Below, one piece after another: positions 17,196-24,757 of a stretch of 28,056 nucleotides of DNA (position 1 is its first letter; the number at the start of each line of letters is the position of its first letter). Where the stretch lies: NCBI GenBank assembly GCA_964408735.1, contig CAYPAX010000062.1, positions 1 through 28,056 of the forward strand, given 5' to 3'. Source of the DNA: UBA7887 sp964408735 (GTDB lineage Bacteria > Pseudomonadota > Alphaproteobacteria > UBA7887). The translations under genes and the position numbers were made by a program. A model generated the notes under the pieces. The model worked only from the letters and a program-made list of their open reading frames with translations. It did no database searches and was not told where the DNA came from.

Positions 17196-17591
17196 CTAAT
17201 CGTTGCCGAGCTCGGCGATGGCCTCGACCTCGACCAGCAACTCGGGCAGCACCAGGGCCGGCGTTGTTACCGTGGCGCTGGCCGGCAGCACGGTGGGGAA
17301 GGCCTCGCTGCGGGCTGCGGCGTAGTCGCCATATTGGCTCATGTCGGTGATGAAGGCGGTGATCTTAACCACGTCGTCGAGGCCCGCGCCGGCTTCCGCC
17401 AGCACCGCGGCGATATTGGCGAATACCTGGCGGGCTTGCGCGGTCATGTCGCCTTCGCCCACCAGCTTGCCGTTGCGGTCGAAGGCGACCTGGCCCGAGA
17501 CGTAGATGCGGTCGCCGCTCTGCACGCCCTGGGCGATGCCGGCCTTGGCGGCCCATGGCCAATCGGGGATCAGTTGCACGCGTTTGCTCAT
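17196..17591 (-). CDS. RidA/YjgF family protein lacking the catalytic arginine
   Basis: Encodes 131 residues, the usual Rid length, trimer-forming by family. Visible features are the VQSGDRIYVSGQVAFDRNG strand region (about 23-41), the QARQVFANIAAVLAEAGAGLDDVVKITAF segment (52-80) and the closing LVEVEAIA (119-126). In RidA enzymes an arginine in a PxRxxV motif near residue 105 is needed to hydrolyse 2-aminoacrylate and other imines. Here the aligned segment is PASATV and the position is S105. The protein therefore probably belongs to a Rid subgroup without classical imine deaminase activity. Its ATG overlaps the stop of the DoxX-like gene by four bases, making it the last gene of the fabI-aroC operon. 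Its role is unknown. Confidence 0.88.
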   Translation of the reverse strand: MSKRVQLIPDWPWAAKAGIAQGVQSGDRIYVSGQVAFDRNGKLVGEGDMTAQARQVFANIAAVLAEAGAGLDDVVKITAFITDMSQYGDYAAARSEAFPTVLPASATVTTPALVLPELLVEVEAIAELGND

Positions 17592-18040
17592 GGGCTCACC
17601 TCGTCGGTTTGTTCTTGCGCCTGCCGTCTGGCATCGATCGTCCATATGTCGAGTTCGCGCAGCATGTAAAGCACGACGAATCCCGCGAGCACGGGCACGC
17701 CGGCCAGGAACAGGTGTTTGACCTCGCCGCCGATCAGGCCCCAAGGGTCGATCAGCGATTCCCAAGACGTGACCACCGAATAGGCGTGCAGCAGCGTCGC
17801 CAGGCCATAGCTCCAGCGCCGCCAGAGCCCGCTTAGCAGAGCCAGCGACAGCGCAATCTGGGCGACGCCGAGCAGCGGCGCGAGCGTCGTGGTCATGGGA
17901 ATGCCGTAGAACTTGTCGTAGATGCCGACCGTGCGCTCGGGGATCACCAGCTTCTCGACGCCCCAGAGCAGCAGGAAGATGCCGAGGCTGAGCCGCAGTA
18001 TGAGTAACGCCAGGGCGATCCGGCGCGCCTGCTCGCTCAT
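17588..18040 (-). CDS. DoxX-like integral membrane protein
   Basis: Encodes 150 residues with four hydrophobic segments: IALALLILRLSLGIFLLLWG (about 8-27), LAPLLGVAQIALSLALLSGL, a segment around YGLATLLHAYSVVTSW, and LFLAGVPVLAGFVVLYML. The hydrophobic pattern and the WGVEKLVIPE loop fit the DoxX/DUF417-like small membrane families, whose roles are mostly undefined, with some linked to redox or sulphur chemistry. It is probably in the inner membrane. The start overlaps the aroC stop by four bases and the end overlaps the Rid start by four bases. That tight coupling places it in the fabI-aroC operon. The family call is moderate and the function open. Confidence 0.75.
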   Translation of the reverse strand: MSEQARRIALALLILRLSLGIFLLLWGVEKLVIPERTVGIYDKFYGIPMTTTLAPLLGVAQIALSLALLSGLWRRWSYGLATLLHAYSVVTSWESLIDPWGLIGGEVKHLFLAGVPVLAGFVVLYMLRELDIWTIDARRQAQEQTDEVSP

Positions 18041-19122
18041 AACGACTGGCCGGTCTGGGCGCGATGGCGCAGCAGGTGGTCGGCGAGCACGCAAGCCATC
18101 ATGGCCTCGCCGACGGGCACCGCACGAATGCCGACGCAGGGGTCGTGGCGGCCTTTGGTGACGATCTCGATCTCTTTGCCGTGCACATCGATACTCTTGC
18201 GCGGGGTCATGATCGAGCTTGTGGGCTTGACCGCGAAGCGTACCACCACATCCTGGCCGCTGGAGATGCCGCCAAGCACGCCGCCGGCATTGTTGGAGAG
18301 GAACTCCGGCGCATGCGCGCCTTGGCCCGCGCGCATCTCGTCGGCGCTGTCGACGCCGCTTTGGGCGGCGGCGGCGAAGCCTTCGCCGATCTCGACGCCC
18401 TTGACCGCATTGATGCTCATCATCGCCTTGGCAAGGTCCGCGTCGAGCTTGTCGTAGACCGGCTCGCCGAGGCCCGCCGGCACGCCTTCCGCCACCACCT
18501 CGATCACCGCGCCGGTGGAATTGCCGTCCTTGCGCAGGGCGTCGAGCATGCCTTCCCAGGCGCCTGCCGTCGCCGCGTCCGGGCACCAGAACGGATTGCG
18601 CCCGATCTCGTCCCAGTCCCAACGGTCGCGGTTGACGGCCTCGCCGCCCATCTCGACCAGGGCGCCGCGAATGCGAATACTGTCTCCCAGCACCTTGCGG
18701 GCGACGGCACCGGCGGCGACGCGCATGGCGGTCTCGCGCGCACTGGAGCGGCCGCCGCCGCGATGGTCGCGTATGCCGTATTTGCGCCAATAGGTGAAGT
18801 CCGCATGGGCCGGCCGGAACTGTTCGGCGATATCGCCGTAGTCGCGGCTGCGCTGGTCGACGTTTTCGATGACAAGGGCGAGCGGGGTGCCGGTGGTCTC
18901 GCCCTCGAACACGCCCGAGACGATACGCACCTCATCGGGCTCGCGGCGCTGGCTGGTGTGGCGCGACTGGCCCGGACGGCGGCGGTCGAGATAATGCTGG
19001 ATATCGGCTTCTGCCAGCGCGATACGCGGCGGCACGCCATCGATGACGCAACCGATGGCGGGGCCGTGGCTCTCGCCCCAGGTGGTGAAGCGGAAGCTCT
19101 CGCCGAAGCTGTTGCCGGGCAT
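18037..19122 (-). CDS. aroC: chorismate synthase
   Basis: Encodes 361 residues, normal for AroC, which eliminates phosphate from 5-enolpyruvylshikimate-3-phosphate to give chorismate, using reduced FMN. Signatures in order are GESHGPAIGCVIDGVP (16-31), RRRPGQS with the downstream EPDEVRIVSGVFEG, RPAHADFTYWRKYG, the GGGRSSARETAMRVAAGAVA stretch (about 126-145), and SNNAGGVLGGISSGQDV. It starts with ATG three bases after the fabI stop region, with no separate promoter space. It is the second gene of the minus-strand operon. FMN supplied by RibF from this window is the cofactor. Confidence 0.98.
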   Translation of the reverse strand: MPGNSFGESFRFTTWGESHGPAIGCVIDGVPPRIALAEADIQHYLDRRRPGQSRHTSQRREPDEVRIVSGVFEGETTGTPLALVIENVDQRSRDYGDIAEQFRPAHADFTYWRKYGIRDHRGGGRSSARETAMRVAAGAVARKVLGDSIRIRGALVEMGGEAVNRDRWDWDEIGRNPFWCPDAATAGAWEGMLDALRKDGNSTGAVIEVVAEGVPAGLGEPVYDKLDADLAKAMMSINAVKGVEIGEGFAAAAQSGVDSADEMRAGQGAHAPEFLSNNAGGVLGGISSGQDVVVRFAVKPTSSIMTPRKSIDVHGKEIEIVTKGRHDPCVGIRAVPVGEAMMACVLADHLLRHRAQTGQSL

Positions 19123-19125
19123 GCT

Positions 19126-19962
19126 CTAGACGACCGAGATGTCTGGCGCGTCTTCGGCCTTCATCCCCACCACGTGGTAGCCGGCGTCCACATGCATAAC
19201 CTCGCCGGTGACGCCGGAGCCGAGGTCGCTGAGCAGGAAAAGCGCCGCGCCGCCGACGTCGTCGATGGTGACGTTGCGCTTGAGCGGTGCGTTGTACTCG
19301 TTCCACTTGAGGATATAGCGGAAGTCGCCGATGCCGCTGGCGGCCAGGGTCTTGATGGGCCCGGCGGAAATGGCGTTGACGCGGATGCCGCGCCCGCCGA
19401 GGTCGACGGCGAGATAGCGCACGCTTGCTTCCAGCGCCGCCTTCGCCACGCCCATGACATTGTAGTGAGGCACGACCCGCTCGGCCCCGGCATAGCTCAG
19501 GGTGATCAGGCTGCCGCCTTCGCGCAACAGGCCGGCAGCGCGCCGACAGATGGCGGTGAACGAATAGCAGGAGACTTCGAGGGTCTTGAGGAAGTTGTCC
19601 CGCGAGGTGTCGAGATATTGCCCCCTGAGCTCCTCCTTGTCGGAATAGGCGATGGCGTGAATCACGAAGTCGAGGGAGCCCCACTGTTCGGCAATCGCAG
19701 CGAATGTGGCGTCGACGCTCTCTTCGTCCGTCACGTCGCAGGGCACCACCAATGACGAGCCTACCGAATCGGCCAGCGGGCGCACTCGCTTCTCAAGGGT
19801 CTCGCCCTGATAGGTGAAGGCCAGCTCGGCGCCGTGGGCGTCTGCCGCGCGGGCGATGCCCCAGGCCAGAGAGCGGTCGTTGGCCACGCCCATCACCAAG
19901 CCCTTGCGGGCGGCGAGCAGGCCGGTGCGGGATTCTGTGATATTTGGCGTCGGCACGGTCAT
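19126..19962 (-). CDS. fabI: enoyl-ACP reductase (NADH), FabI type
   Basis: Encodes 278 residues of the short-chain dehydrogenase fold that reduces enoyl-ACP in the last step of each fatty acid elongation cycle. The nucleotide motif GVANDRSLAWGIA lies at about 25-37. The active-site set is Y157, Y167 and K174 (SYAGAERVVPHYNVMGVAK), the FabI Y-x6-K arrangement. RVNAISAGPIKTLAASGIGDF follows, covering the substrate loop. The ATG gives about 10 residues more than many relatives, and no Shine-Dalgarno sequence is visible just upstream. It begins an operon with aroC, the DoxX-like gene and the Rid gene. Such a FabI would be the target class of triclosan-like inhibitors. Confidence 0.97.
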   Translation of the reverse strand: MTVPTPNITESRTGLLAARKGLVMGVANDRSLAWGIARAADAHGAELAFTYQGETLEKRVRPLADSVGSSLVVPCDVTDEESVDATFAAIAEQWGSLDFVIHAIAYSDKEELRGQYLDTSRDNFLKTLEVSCYSFTAICRRAAGLLREGGSLITLSYAGAERVVPHYNVMGVAKAALEASVRYLAVDLGGRGIRVNAISAGPIKTLAASGIGDFRYILKWNEYNAPLKRNVTIDDVGGAALFLLSDLGSGVTGEVMHVDAGYHVVGMKAEDAPDISVV

Positions 19963-20068
19963 GGCAGGTCTGACAAGATGTTGTTACGGGATCTCGCTTG
20001 TCGCCCTAAATGGCGGGTAGACAGCCTACAGCATGGCGGGGCGGCAGAAAACCCGCGCCGCACGGTGC

Positions 20069-21592
20069 CTATGGTGAGTGCCCGAACCAGTCGGCAAATG
20101 AGAAGCCGAGCTCGCCGCTCGGCGGTGCCGGCACGGCCAGGGCCGGGTCGGAAGGCGGCGGCGCATCGATCGAGGCCGAGATCGGCTCGACCTCGGCGAC
20201 GGCCACCGGCTCGCCTTCGACAATCGGTGTGGTTGGCGCAAGGCGTGGGTCCGTGAGAGGCTCGACGCCAAGGCGATAGTCGCCCGGATCGCCGGCTTCG
20301 TAGTGGCTCTCGATCCGCGTCGTCGGCGCTGCCTCCAGCGCCGTCGATTCCCAGGCTTCCTCTTCCTGGGCGTCACGCTTGGGCGGCGGGGTGGCCGCGA
20401 CCTCCGGCAATGGTGCCGGCAGCGGCTCCGGCACCGGCGCCCGTACCGGCTCAGGCGCGGCTTCCGTTTCTGCCGCGACCGGTACCGGCGGGGCCGGGGC
20501 CGGGGGCGTTCGCGCGGTTTCGATGGGGGTAACACTGCCGGCAGCCGGCGGGCCACTGCTTTGCGGGATCAATGGCCGTCGTGCCGCGAGCTTGGCATCG
20601 ATCTCGCCTGCCGAGGCCTCCAGCCTGGCCAGGCGCACGGCATCCGGCTGGCCGTACTGGCCGCTCGCCGCGGAGGCCCACAAACGGCGCAGGAGTGCCG
20701 CACCCCTGTGATGGTCGTAACCGGCGCGGGCGAGCAGGTAGGCGCCCACATAATCCGCCGCCAGGCCATAGTCGCGGGCCTGGCCCGGATCGATGACCGG
20801 CCCGCCCGCCTGCGGTTTCTCCTCCATGCCCCATTCGAAAAAATTCGACAGCGCGAACTCGTTGTCGCCGCCGGATTTGATACCCAGGCCCGGAATCAGC
20901 GCGTTGGCGATCTCGCGGGCTATCACCGCCGCCAGCTCGCCATCGTCGGCGAAGTCCATCATGCCGTGATAGACCACCACGCGATCGCCGTCCGAATAGG
21001 CCGTGACGCCGGTTCCCGGCGCCGCCAGAACCTGTATGTCGCAAATGAAATCCGCCTTCAGACGCGCAATGAGGTCGACGCCGCCGCGCTTCAGCGTCAG
21101 CCTTGCCTTGCCTTCGCGGTCGAGCACGTCGCGCAGCTTGGCAGCCGTCAAGGTCACCGCGCCTTCGCCGAAAGGCGCCGCCCAGTCGTCGATCGCCAGG
21201 ATCTGGTCACGGGCACGAATGCCGGCGCCGGCGCCGGCCGAATTCGCCACCACATCGACCACGCCGACGCGATGGGTATAGCCGAGCGCGCTGGCCGCGG
21301 TGCGCACCGCGCCGCGGAACATGTAGGCGTTGGCATAGGTAAAGCCGCCCGCCGTGCGCACATTGTCGGGGCAGAGGTCGACCGCCGCATAGAGCAGGGG
21401 ATAGGCGAGGCGATAGACACGGGTCTGACGGCCGAACAGCTCCGTCAGCGCCTCCACCCGGCGCTGGCGCTCCTTGAGCCTGAGCAAGTCCGGCGACACC
21501 GTGTCGGCGGCATCGTCCTGCTGCGCCATGCTCGAAGGCGCCGAAAGCAGCGCCGCAATCAGACATACCGCCAAAAGCCGCCAGGCACCCAT
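20069..21592 (-). CDS. PDZ protein with degenerate M48 metallopeptidase domain
   Basis: Encodes 507 residues from an ATG six bases after AGGGAG; a GTG at 21610 is less likely. Residues 1-23 are a signal peptide (cleavage near SMA). A PDZ-like domain covers about 105-172 (VVANSAGAGAGIRARDQILAID). The next part aligns by eye to M48 peptidases: VTAYSDGDRVVVYHGMMDFADDGELAAVIA. However, the HExxH site reads REIAN (226-230), the glutamate of the EADY motif is alanine in LAADYVGAYLLARAGYD (277-293), and the HP of the following THPxxxxR motif is QP. The three zinc ligands are therefore absent, and it is probably a non-catalytic scaffold or binder. The last 165 residues are rich in Pro, Ala and Glu, so probably disordered. 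It lies upstream of fabI, separated by about 106 bp, and downstream of the DnaJ-class gene. Confidence 0.82.
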   Translation of the reverse strand: MGAWRLLAVCLIAALLSAPSSMAQQDDAADTVSPDLLRLKERQRRVEALTELFGRQTRVYRLAYPLLYAAVDLCPDNVRTAGGFTYANAYMFRGAVRTAASALGYTHRVGVVDVVANSAGAGAGIRARDQILAIDDWAAPFGEGAVTLTAAKLRDVLDREGKARLTLKRGGVDLIARLKADFICDIQVLAAPGTGVTAYSDGDRVVVYHGMMDFADDGELAAVIAREIANALIPGLGIKSGGDNEFALSNFFEWGMEEKPQAGGPVIDPGQARDYGLAADYVGAYLLARAGYDHHRGAALLRRLWASAASGQYGQPDAVRLARLEASAGEIDAKLAARRPLIPQSSGPPAAGSVTPIETARTPPAPAPPVPVAAETEAAPEPVRAPVPEPLPAPLPEVAATPPPKRDAQEEEAWESTALEAAPTTRIESHYEAGDPGDYRLGVEPLTDPRLAPTTPIVEGEPVAVAEVEPISASIDAPPPSDPALAVPAPPSGELGFSFADWFGHSP

Positions 21593-21658
21593 CACCGTCT
21601 CCCTACTCACTGCGTGCCACGGTAACGGTGCCGGCTTGCCGGGGCAATGACGCCATGT

Positions 21659-22537
21659 TCAACGCACCGTGTAGGGGTGGTCGCGCGACCATTCCTCGAC
21701 CAGCCGGGCGAGCTCTGCATCGGGCTCGCGCGGCAACATCACCTTGAGGCGCACCAACTGGTCGCCGCGCTGGCCGTCGCCCGTGGCAATGCCCTTGCCG
21801 CGCAGGCGCAGCGTATCGCCCGTATTGGCGCCGGCGGGCACGCGCATGGCGACGGTGCCGTCGAGGGTGGCAACGTCGACCTTGGCGCCGAGCACGGCTT
21901 CGCCCAGCGTGATCGCCAGCTCCATGCGCAGATGCTCGCCGTCGCGAGTGAACACCGGATGTGCCTCGATCTCGACCCGAATCAGCGCGTCGCCCACACC
22001 CGCCGGGCCGCGTTGGCCCTGACCTTTGAGGCGAATCGTCTGACCGTCGGTTATGCCTTCGGGAATGGCAACGTCCACGGTACGGCCATCCGACATGGTG
22101 ATACGGCGCTTGCCGCCGCGCGCCGCTTCGGTGAAGCCGATGCGGACGCTGTATTTCTCGTCGCTGCCCTTGGCGCTGCGCCGGCCGGGACGGATTCCGC
22201 CGGCGCCGCCGAACAGGTCACCGAGAATATCCTCGACATTGAAACCGCCGGCAAAGCCCTCGAAGCCGCCGCCGGCGCGGCCACCGCCCCGTTGGTATTG
22301 ATATTGCCGACGCTCCTGGCCGGCAGCATCGATCTCGCCGCGGTCATAACGCTGACGCATGGCCGGGTCGGAAAGGATGGCGTAGGCGGCGGAAACCTGC
22401 TTGAAGCGCTCCTCGACCGCAGTGTCGCCGGGGTGGCGGTCAGGATGGAGCTGCTTCGCGAGGCTGCGATAGGCCTTTTTGATGTCGTCCTGGCTGGTGC
22501 CGCGATCTATCCCGAGCACCTGGTATAGGTCGGTCAT
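21659..22537 (-). CDS. DnaJ-class co-chaperone without zinc finger (CbpA-like)
   Basis: Encodes 292 residues. An N-terminal J domain (about 1-66) carries HPD at 31-33, the motif that stimulates DnaK ATPase. A Gly/Phe-rich linker follows (GGGRAGGGFEGFAGGFNVEDILGDLFGGAGG, roughly 84-114). The C-terminal beta-barrel substrate domains have the paired pattern VDVAIPEGITDGQTIRLKGQG and a later MRVPAGANTGDTLRLRGKG. The CxxCxGxG zinc repeats of DnaJ are absent, so it is type II, as in CbpA. It is cytosolic and works with DnaK. It is oriented away from pdxH, with the glycine-zipper gene between them; pdxH / dnaJ-like / fabI / aroC is a familiar alphaproteobacterial order. Confidence 0.94.
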   Translation of the reverse strand: MTDLYQVLGIDRGTSQDDIKKAYRSLAKQLHPDRHPGDTAVEERFKQVSAAYAILSDPAMRQRYDRGEIDAAGQERRQYQYQRGGGRAGGGFEGFAGGFNVEDILGDLFGGAGGIRPGRRSAKGSDEKYSVRIGFTEAARGGKRRITMSDGRTVDVAIPEGITDGQTIRLKGQGQRGPAGVGDALIRVEIEAHPVFTRDGEHLRMELAITLGEAVLGAKVDVATLDGTVAMRVPAGANTGDTLRLRGKGIATGDGQRGDQLVRLKVMLPREPDAELARLVEEWSRDHPYTVR

Positions 22538-22581
22538 GGCGACGGCTCGATAGGAACGGGGTCAAAGCAGAGCGCACGCGT

Positions 22582-22605
22582 GAGCCTCTCCGGCCGGAGC
22601 GGCTC
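22582..22605. other. GC-rich hairpin between glycine-zipper and DnaJ-class genes
   Basis: GAGCC (22582-22586) and CTCCGG (22588-22593) pair with CCGGAG (22594-22599) and GGCTC (22601-22605), with one internal T/C mismatch and no loop bases in the inner dyad. It lies 24 bp beyond the stop of the minus-strand glycine-zipper gene. Neither strand has a T-tract after it, so it is not a standard intrinsic terminator. It could attenuate or stabilise the mRNA end. Confidence 0.35.
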
Positions 22606-22628
22606 GCGCGCGGCGGCAGCTGATTTAC

Positions 22629-23105
22629 TCAGTTGCTGACGATCTGCCAGGTTCCATCCGGCTGACGACAGGCGGTGCCGTAAGCGGATTCGGTCTCTCC
22701 ACCAACCGTGACGGTCTGCTGGAACTCGCGGCAATACTGGCCGCTGTCCGCCTGGTAGGTCTTGACCGGGGTGTAGCTGCCCTCATTGCCCGAATCGGGA
22801 TTGACCCAGGTATTGGTCTGGCCGACCGGCGCGTTTTCCAAGGTCTGATTGTAGGTTTGCGCCGCATAGGCCTGGTCGGCCTTGTCGAGCGAGCGTCCGA
22901 CCTCGCTGCCGAGCAGGCCGCCGAGTAGCACGCCGGCGCCAACGGCCACCAACTGGCCCGAGCCACCGCCGATCTGCGAGCCGATCAAGCCGCCGGCTGC
23001 CGCGCCGACCAGCGTGCCGGCCACTTCCTTGTCGCCTTTGCCCTGCACGCAGGCGCCCAGAGAAACGATCGTCCCCGCAACGACCAAAACCTTCAAAGCC
23101 TTCAT
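22629..23105 (-). CDS. glycine-zipper outer-membrane lipoprotein (17 kDa antigen-like)
   Basis: Encodes 158 residues with GAGGA eight bases before the ATG. The lipobox is LGAC, making C19 the acylated residue, so LspA should process it. Residues about 29-66 are a glycine zipper (GAAAGGLIGSQIGGG and GAGVLLGGLLGSEVG) like that of rickettsial 17 kDa antigen and SmpA-like surface proteins. The C-terminal half (about 75-158) has the pattern WVNPDSGNEGSYTPVKTYQ ... YCREFQQTVTVGG, then ACRQPDGTWQIVSN, matching the RT0821/Lpp0805 surface protein family. The two cysteines there (YCREF and ACRQP) may pair. The start is divergent from pdxH. A structural role in the outer membrane is likely. Confidence 0.88.
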   Translation of the reverse strand: MKALKVLVVAGTIVSLGACVQGKGDKEVAGTLVGAAAGGLIGSQIGGGSGQLVAVGAGVLLGGLLGSEVGRSLDKADQAYAAQTYNQTLENAPVGQTNTWVNPDSGNEGSYTPVKTYQADSGQYCREFQQTVTVGGETESAYGTACRQPDGTWQIVSN

Positions 23106-23240
23106 CGCACTGTCCTCGTCGTTTGCTTCCGATGCGTCGTCACGGTGCCGGGCCGCAGCCCCTGAAAACCGTGGACTTGTCTCACGTCAATCTAGCATAT
23201 AGGGACTCCCCCAGGCGGGATAAAGGACCACACTGGAAAA

Positions 23241-23840
23241 ATGGTGACACCGGTCACTGCCGATCCGATAGGCCAATTCAACGCCTGGCTAGAGGAAGCG
23301 CAGGAAAGCGAGCCCAACGACCCCAATGCGGTGTCGCTGGCCACCGCCAATGCCAACAGTGCGCCGTCGGTGCGCGTGGTGCTGCTCAAGCGCGCCGATG
23401 CGGACGGTTTCGTCTTCTACACCAACTTCGAAAGCCGCAAGGGCCGGGAGTTGATTGCCAATCCTCAGGCCGCGCTGGGCTTTCATTGGAAGAGCCTGCG
23501 CCGTCAGGTCCGCGTCGAAGGCCCGGTGAGCCAGGTTCCCGACGATGTCGCGGACGCCTATTTCGCCGGCCGCGACAGGGGCAGCCGCATTGGCGCCTGG
23601 GCCAGCCGGCAATCGCGCCCGCTCGACACGCCCCACGCGCTCGAGCGCGAGGTGGCGAAATACACCGCCAAGTTCGGTCTTGGCGAAGTGCCCAGGCCGC
23701 CCCATTGGGGGGGCTTCTGCCTCGCGCCCTTGCGAATCGAGTTCTGGCGCTCCGGTACTTTTCGCCTGCATGATCGGCTGGTCTACAGTCGTAGCAATAC
23801 GCAGGCGCCGCAGTGGCAGAACGAGAGGCTTTTCCCATGA
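23241..23840 (+). CDS. pdxH: pyridoxamine 5'-phosphate oxidase
   Basis: Encodes 199 residues, close to the family length. The enzyme oxidises pyridoxamine or pyridoxine phosphate to pyridoxal 5'-phosphate with FMN and oxygen, in the cytoplasm. Signatures include RVVLLKRADADGFVFYTNFESRKG (about 45-68), FHWKSLRRQVRVEGPV (about 81-96), SRIGAWASRQSRPL, and the C-terminal HWGGFCLAPLRIEFW followed by RLHDRLVYSR and a final ERLFP. The start has GGAAAA just upstream, a modest site. It is divergent from the glycine-zipper gene with a 135-bp gap, and its stop overlaps the next start as ATGA. Confidence 0.97.
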   Translation: MVTPVTADPIGQFNAWLEEAQESEPNDPNAVSLATANANSAPSVRVVLLKRADADGFVFYTNFESRKGRELIANPQAALGFHWKSLRRQVRVEGPVSQVPDDVADAYFAGRDRGSRIGAWASRQSRPLDTPHALEREVAKYTAKFGLGEVPRPPHWGGFCLAPLRIEFWRSGTFRLHDRLVYSRSNTQAPQWQNERLFP

Positions 23841-24745
23841 GCATGAGCGACCGGCACGCCCGCCTCATGCGCACCGCCACCTATGCCTCGGTGACGGTGG
23901 CCACGATCCTGATCGTGCTCAAGCTCGGGGCCTGGCTGATGACCTCGTCGGTGGTGATTCTGTCGTCGCTGATCGATTCCGTGCTCGACGCCTTCGCATC
24001 GGTGATCAATCTGGTTGCCGTGCGCCATGCCCTGGCCCCGGCGGACGAAGAGCATCGCTTTGGCCACGGCAAGGCCGAATCGATCGCCGGCCTCGGCCAG
24101 GCAGCCTTTATCGCCGGCTCTGCCGTCTTCTTGATCTTCGAAGCGAGCGCGCGCCTGATCACGCCGCAAGCGGTCAGCCATGGCGATATCGGCATCGGGG
24201 TCATGGTCGTCTCGGTGCTGCTGACCGTGGGGCTGGTGGCATTCCAGATGCATGTGGTGAAGAAGACCGGGTCGACCGCCATCGGCGCCGATTCCCTCCA
24301 CTACCGTGCCGACCTGCTGGTCAATTTGGCGATCATCGGCTCGTTGGCGTCGAGCACCTTCGGCGGCGTCGGTTGGATGGATCCGGTGGTGGCGATGCTC
24401 ATCGCCGTCTACATTCTCTACGGGGCGGCGGGCATAGGGCGCCGCTCGATCGATGCCTTGATGGACCGGGAATTTCTCGACGAGGATCGCCAGCGCATCC
24501 TAGATATCGCCCTCAACCATAAAGGGGTGAAAGGGGTGCACGACCTGCGCACGCGGCGCTCGGGCCTGCAGCCCTTCGTGCAATTGCATCTGGAACAGCC
24601 GGCCTTGATGACTTTGCACGACGCCCACGTTGTGTCCGACGAGGTCGAGGCGGCGATCATGGCGGCCTTTCCCGGCGCCGAGGTAATCATCCATCAGGAT
24701 CCCGACGACATTGTCGAGCCTATGCCGCATTTCGCCCGCAAATAG
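23837..24745 (+). CDS. cation diffusion facilitator transporter (FieF-like)
   Basis: Encodes 302 residues from an ATG overlapping the pdxH stop; a second in-frame ATG two codons later is possible. The protein is a proton-coupled exporter of divalent metals. About six hydrophobic segments lie in the first 215 residues. Transport-site residues are D47 and D51 (SLIDSVLDA) in the second helix and the HYRAD histidine/aspartate pair in the fifth (DSLHYRADLLVN), the HD-DD arrangement of zinc/iron FieF-type proteins. The cytosolic C-terminal domain has GVHDLRTRRSG, LHDAHVVSDEVE and HQDP, typical metal-sensing positions. The exact metal (Zn, Fe, Cd or Mn) is not readable. Confidence 0.94.
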   Translation: MSMSDRHARLMRTATYASVTVATILIVLKLGAWLMTSSVVILSSLIDSVLDAFASVINLVAVRHALAPADEEHRFGHGKAESIAGLGQAAFIAGSAVFLIFEASARLITPQAVSHGDIGIGVMVVSVLLTVGLVAFQMHVVKKTGSTAIGADSLHYRADLLVNLAIIGSLASSTFGGVGWMDPVVAMLIAVYILYGAAGIGRRSIDALMDREFLDEDRQRILDIALNHKGVKGVHDLRTRRSGLQPFVQLHLEQPALMTLHDAHVVSDEVEAAIMAAFPGAEVIIHQDPDDIVEPMPHFARK

Positions 24746-24757
24746 AGCGCGTTCGCG

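Noticed and set aside
18064..19755. 563-codon + strand frame opposite aroC and fabI
   Set aside because: Both minus-strand genes are unequivocal by motif; the frame has shadow composition.
23177..23200. Promoter for pdxH (TTGTCT and TATAGG)
   Set aside because: Spacing of about 15 bases and weak matches give too little support; a TTGACG on the opposite strand has no good -10 partner.
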